The notes beneath the pieces were generated by a model. The model was given only the letters and a program-made list of their open reading frames with translations. It did not search any database and was not told where the DNA came from. 64,000 bases of DNA from Opitutaceae bacterium (lineage in GTDB: Bacteria > Verrucomicrobiota > Verrucomicrobiia > Opitutales > Opitutaceae). This document shows positions 61,836-64,000 of this stretch, piece by piece. How positions within the stretch are numbered: position 1 is the stretch's first letter; the number at the start of each line of letters is the position of its first letter. The stretch covers positions 1 to 64,000 of the forward strand of contig JANQSC010000075.1 in the NCBI GenBank assembly GCA_028284235.1, read 5' to 3'. The position numbers were made by a program, and so were the translations under genes.

Positions 61836-62672
61836 CTACTGCGCTAGCTGCTCTCGAACTTGATCCATTTGCGCAGCGCTCAACCCTCTCAAGCGACGCG
61901 AGTTGCTCAACGCGATTTCTTCGCCCTCGCCGGAAAACACGTGCACCGAATACTCTGAGTCGCTCAACGAAAACTCGTTCAACGCAATGCGCTTCTTCAG
62001 TTTGAACACCTTTCCCGCTTTGAGATCGCCCATGTACTTCACCCGTCCCAAGCGGCGATTTCCGATAGGTTTCCCCGTGTCTTTATTTACCGCCATGTAG
62101 CTGAGAGCGAACACGCAATAAGCCCCTTCGATATCTACGCTAGGGAGGAGCTCCATGTCTAGGTAAACGGTATCTGCCATTCCACTACCATCGAACTTTC
62201 GCTCGTCCAAATCGTCTTGTATGCTCGACCGTATTTCCTCGCCCGACGACTGAATATCGCTAATGGACGCCCGAGATCCGCCCTGCGTCCGAGCGATCGC
62301 CGCATGCGATTCGCTCTGCCCCTGCGCTCGGTGCATCTCAGCAATCACTTCAGACTCGCGATGGAGATTCGTCAACGAAGAGGTAACGACATTCGATTCC
62401 AGAACATCCAAAATCGTCTCCGATATACTTGCTTTAGACCGAACCAAGCAAGGCGACTCGAGACTCACTTTCTTCGTGCTATCGCCTGCGTCCACGTAGA
62501 TTTTGCGCTTATCCGCGGAAACCACGGGGAAAAACGACTTCCCCGAACGGGCGCTCATACTCAACCCCTCGAACAGGTAACCGGCCGGCTCCTCCTGCCC
62601 GGACAATACGGTCGCGAATCCAATCGTCGCGACAGCTACGGTATTTCGGATAACTTTTTGGATCACACTCAT
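61836..62672 (-). CDS. Hypothetical secreted protein
   Basis: 278 residues with a signal peptide (VAVATIGFATVLSGQ). The mid-part is helical and Ser/Arg/Glu-rich (SISDIQSSGEEIRSSIQDDL), then a beta-rich region (DTVYLDMELLPSVDIEGAYC, YMAVNKDTGKPIGNRRLG, FKLKKRIALNEFSLSDSEYS). No family recognised. It is convergent with the PLP-enzyme gene, and upstream lies a partial palindrome. Confidence 0.65.
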   Translation of the reverse strand: MSVIQKVIRNTVAVATIGFATVLSGQEEPAGYLFEGLSMSARSGKSFFPVVSADKRKIYVDAGDSTKKVSLESPCLVRSKASISETILDVLESNVVTSSLTNLHRESEVIAEMHRAQGQSESHAAIARTQGGSRASISDIQSSGEEIRSSIQDDLDERKFDGSGMADTVYLDMELLPSVDIEGAYCVFALSYMAVNKDTGKPIGNRRLGRVKYMGDLKAGKVFKLKKRIALNEFSLSDSEYSVHVFSGEGEEIALSNSRRLRGLSAAQMDQVREQLAQ

Positions 62673-62701
62673 TTTCTAAACAGTTGCTGATTTAGGAAAA
62701 C

Positions 62702-62723
62702 CAGGGCGACCAGTCGCCCTACA
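62702..62723. repeat. Partial GTAGGGC-type palindrome
   Basis: AGGGCGA and TCGCCCT pair over four bases and are followed by ACA, like the right ends of families B and C. It appears to be a short or decayed copy. Confidence 0.45.
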
Positions 62724-62844
62724 CATCGACTAATCCCCAATTCATACACCTCGAGTCGCGAATTTCAAGTTCGTTCAGGCACTCGCCTCATCCAAGAGGC
62801 CGCATCGATCTCCACTCCGAATCTCCCCGCAATCCAAACCGTCG

Positions 62845-63996
62845 CTAGAAATCCGGCCAGTTATTGAATCTCCGAGGCAGGGAACGTCCTGCTCGATACG
62901 CATCCGCATAGTCGAAAATTGCGACCCAATCCTCGAGAAGGTGACCGTGCCCGCCCGCCCGCCAATGGGTAGCGGGTAGCGTTTGCGCTCCCAACAGTTT
63001 GAATACAGGCGTCGACGCTTCGAACATCATTCGAGTCCCCCTCGGATTCGCCAAATCATCATCGGCCCCGTGCGTATTGATCAACCCTCTCGGAGCGACG
63101 AGCGCGTGCAGCGCGGATCCATCGAACCCCGGATCCTCCGTAAACCGCCCGAAGGATTTGCCAAACCAGAACGTGTGATTCTTGTAGATCAACTGCGGCG
63201 TTTGACGCCGACCCCCTTCCGTGAAGTGCAACCAGCTCCCCGTTCCCCCCGAACCCGACGCGCTGGGCGCTGCGATGTCAATGCGCTCGTCGAAAATGGC
63301 GGCCGCCAACGCGGCCTTCCCCCCACGCGAATGCCCAGTCGCCACAACGAGGTCCTCGTCGAAATGTCCGCTCGCCAACAAATGGTCTAGAAGCGGCTGG
63401 TATCCCCAAGCCCAAGCGGCGATGGCGCCCCAATCAAATTCTGGATACAACGCCAGCACACCCGTTTCCCGGCTCTCGGACGCGTCGAGAGCGAGATCCT
63501 CCCGTACGAACTTGCAAATAGCGAAGCCGCGTTCCACCGCGCGTTCTCGAATTTTCACGAACTCCTTGTCCCGGTCTTCGTTCGCGTATTGATCGCGCTT
63601 CCGGCCCGGCGGCATCGCCGACAAGTCGAAAACCCAACGGTCGTTCTTGACTATTAACGGCACCGGATTGTCCGCGACCGGCCTGACCACGCCAAATCGC
63701 AGGGCAACGCTATTTTCACCGCGTCGGATGAGCATCACCGAGAGCGTTTCGCGCGCTTTCCCTTCTAGAATCAATCGGGAACTCAGCCGCAAGACCCTCA
63801 CCTCGTCCGCATTCGGCTTTGACGGCATCCGCCCGTATAAACGAGTCACCGCCAGGTTCTTGAGCTCCGCCTTTCTATGAGTCCACTGGGCCTCCGAATC
63901 CACCCGGGAGCCCGCTTCCATAACGAGCAAATCAGACCCAGCCCCCTGCAAGAACAAAGTGGGAAAAGCCACCGCCAGAAACCAGAAAACGCGCAT
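62845..63996 (-). CDS. CE15-like glucuronoyl esterase
   Basis: 383 residues starting four bases from the right edge. Signal peptide (FWFLAVAFPTLFLQGAGS). The alpha/beta hydrolase nucleophile is Ser223 in VVATGHSRGGKAALAAAIFD, then IDIAAPSASGSGGTGSWLHF and a C-terminal HWRAGGHGHLLEDW with the likely catalytic His. CE15 enzymes cleave the ester between 4-O-methyl-glucuronate and lignin or act on other uronate esters. In CE15 the motif is usually GCSRxGK; here His replaces Cys. Confidence 0.82.
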   Translation of the reverse strand: MRVFWFLAVAFPTLFLQGAGSDLLVMEAGSRVDSEAQWTHRKAELKNLAVTRLYGRMPSKPNADEVRVLRLSSRLILEGKARETLSVMLIRRGENSVALRFGVVRPVADNPVPLIVKNDRWVFDLSAMPPGRKRDQYANEDRDKEFVKIRERAVERGFAICKFVREDLALDASESRETGVLALYPEFDWGAIAAWAWGYQPLLDHLLASGHFDEDLVVATGHSRGGKAALAAAIFDERIDIAAPSASGSGGTGSWLHFTEGGRRQTPQLIYKNHTFWFGKSFGRFTEDPGFDGSALHALVAPRGLINTHGADDDLANPRGTRMMFEASTPVFKLLGAQTLPATHWRAGGHGHLLEDWVAIFDYADAYRAGRSLPRRFNNWPDF

Positions 63997-64000
63997 CTAT

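Overview
The window looks like a chromosome piece from a marine or sediment member of the Verrucomicrobiota, class Opitutia (Opitutales or Puniceicoccales relatives). This is an inference. It rests on the style of the TonB-dependent receptor, the long Chlamydia-like serine hydroxymethyltransferase, five formylglycine-type sulfatases, several Tat-type signal peptides on catabolic proteins, and a moderately high G+C sequence that leaves very long shadow frames open opposite real genes. No rRNA, tRNA, CRISPR array, phage block or intact transposase was seen.

Layout. 1-17.2 kb is mostly housekeeping: an apolipoprotein N-acyltransferase cut by the left edge, an FmdB-like protein with a queuosine-tRNA glycosyltransferase homologue, a papain-like secreted protease, a TonB-like protein next to a chemotaxis receptor, dGTPase, a secreted thioredoxin-like protein, an FkbM methyltransferase, GlyA, a large TonB-dependent receptor and a MazG-like pyrophosphohydrolase. 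17.3-20.3 kb is a complete nickel-pincer cofactor operon (larE-larB-larC) led by a tiny His-containing membrane protein. A ThuA-like protein and a hybrid histidine kinase follow. 23-25.7 kb is the ferrous iron system feoA-feoB, with a divergent 59-residue FeoB-associated Cys-rich protein.

25.9-36.7 kb is a uronate and pentose block. One reverse-strand operon runs from an XRE-cupin regulator through a GH88 unsaturated uronyl hydrolase, a TIM-barrel isomerase and a Gfo/Idh/MocA oxidoreductase to a short-chain dehydrogenase. It is followed by xylA with a divergent AraC-type regulator, and by an IclR regulator divergent from KDPG aldolase and KDG kinase. The expected flow is unsaturated uronides to keto-deoxy sugars, then to KDG, KDPG, and finally pyruvate plus glyceraldehyde-3-phosphate.

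36.7-46.1 kb holds a tandem FGE-like protein with two PKD-like domains, a LysE exporter, a PhoD-like phosphatase with a small membrane protein, a class 3 lipase and a DEAD-box helicase. 46.2-64 kb is a sulfated-glycan locus: five S1 sulfatases in three transcription groups, a TIM-barrel isomerase, a glucose/sorbosone dehydrogenase fused to a cytochrome domain, an HTTM-like membrane protein pair, a HEAT-repeat lipoprotein, a Tat-exported PLP enzyme and a CE15-like glucuronoyl esterase.

Intergenic DNA is rich in palindromic repeats. At least four families (A-D) occur in two or three copies each, along with a 28-bp perfect inverted repeat and a 217-bp MITE-like element with 32-bp perfect ends flanked by TTA. 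Several probable operators and terminators are also visible.
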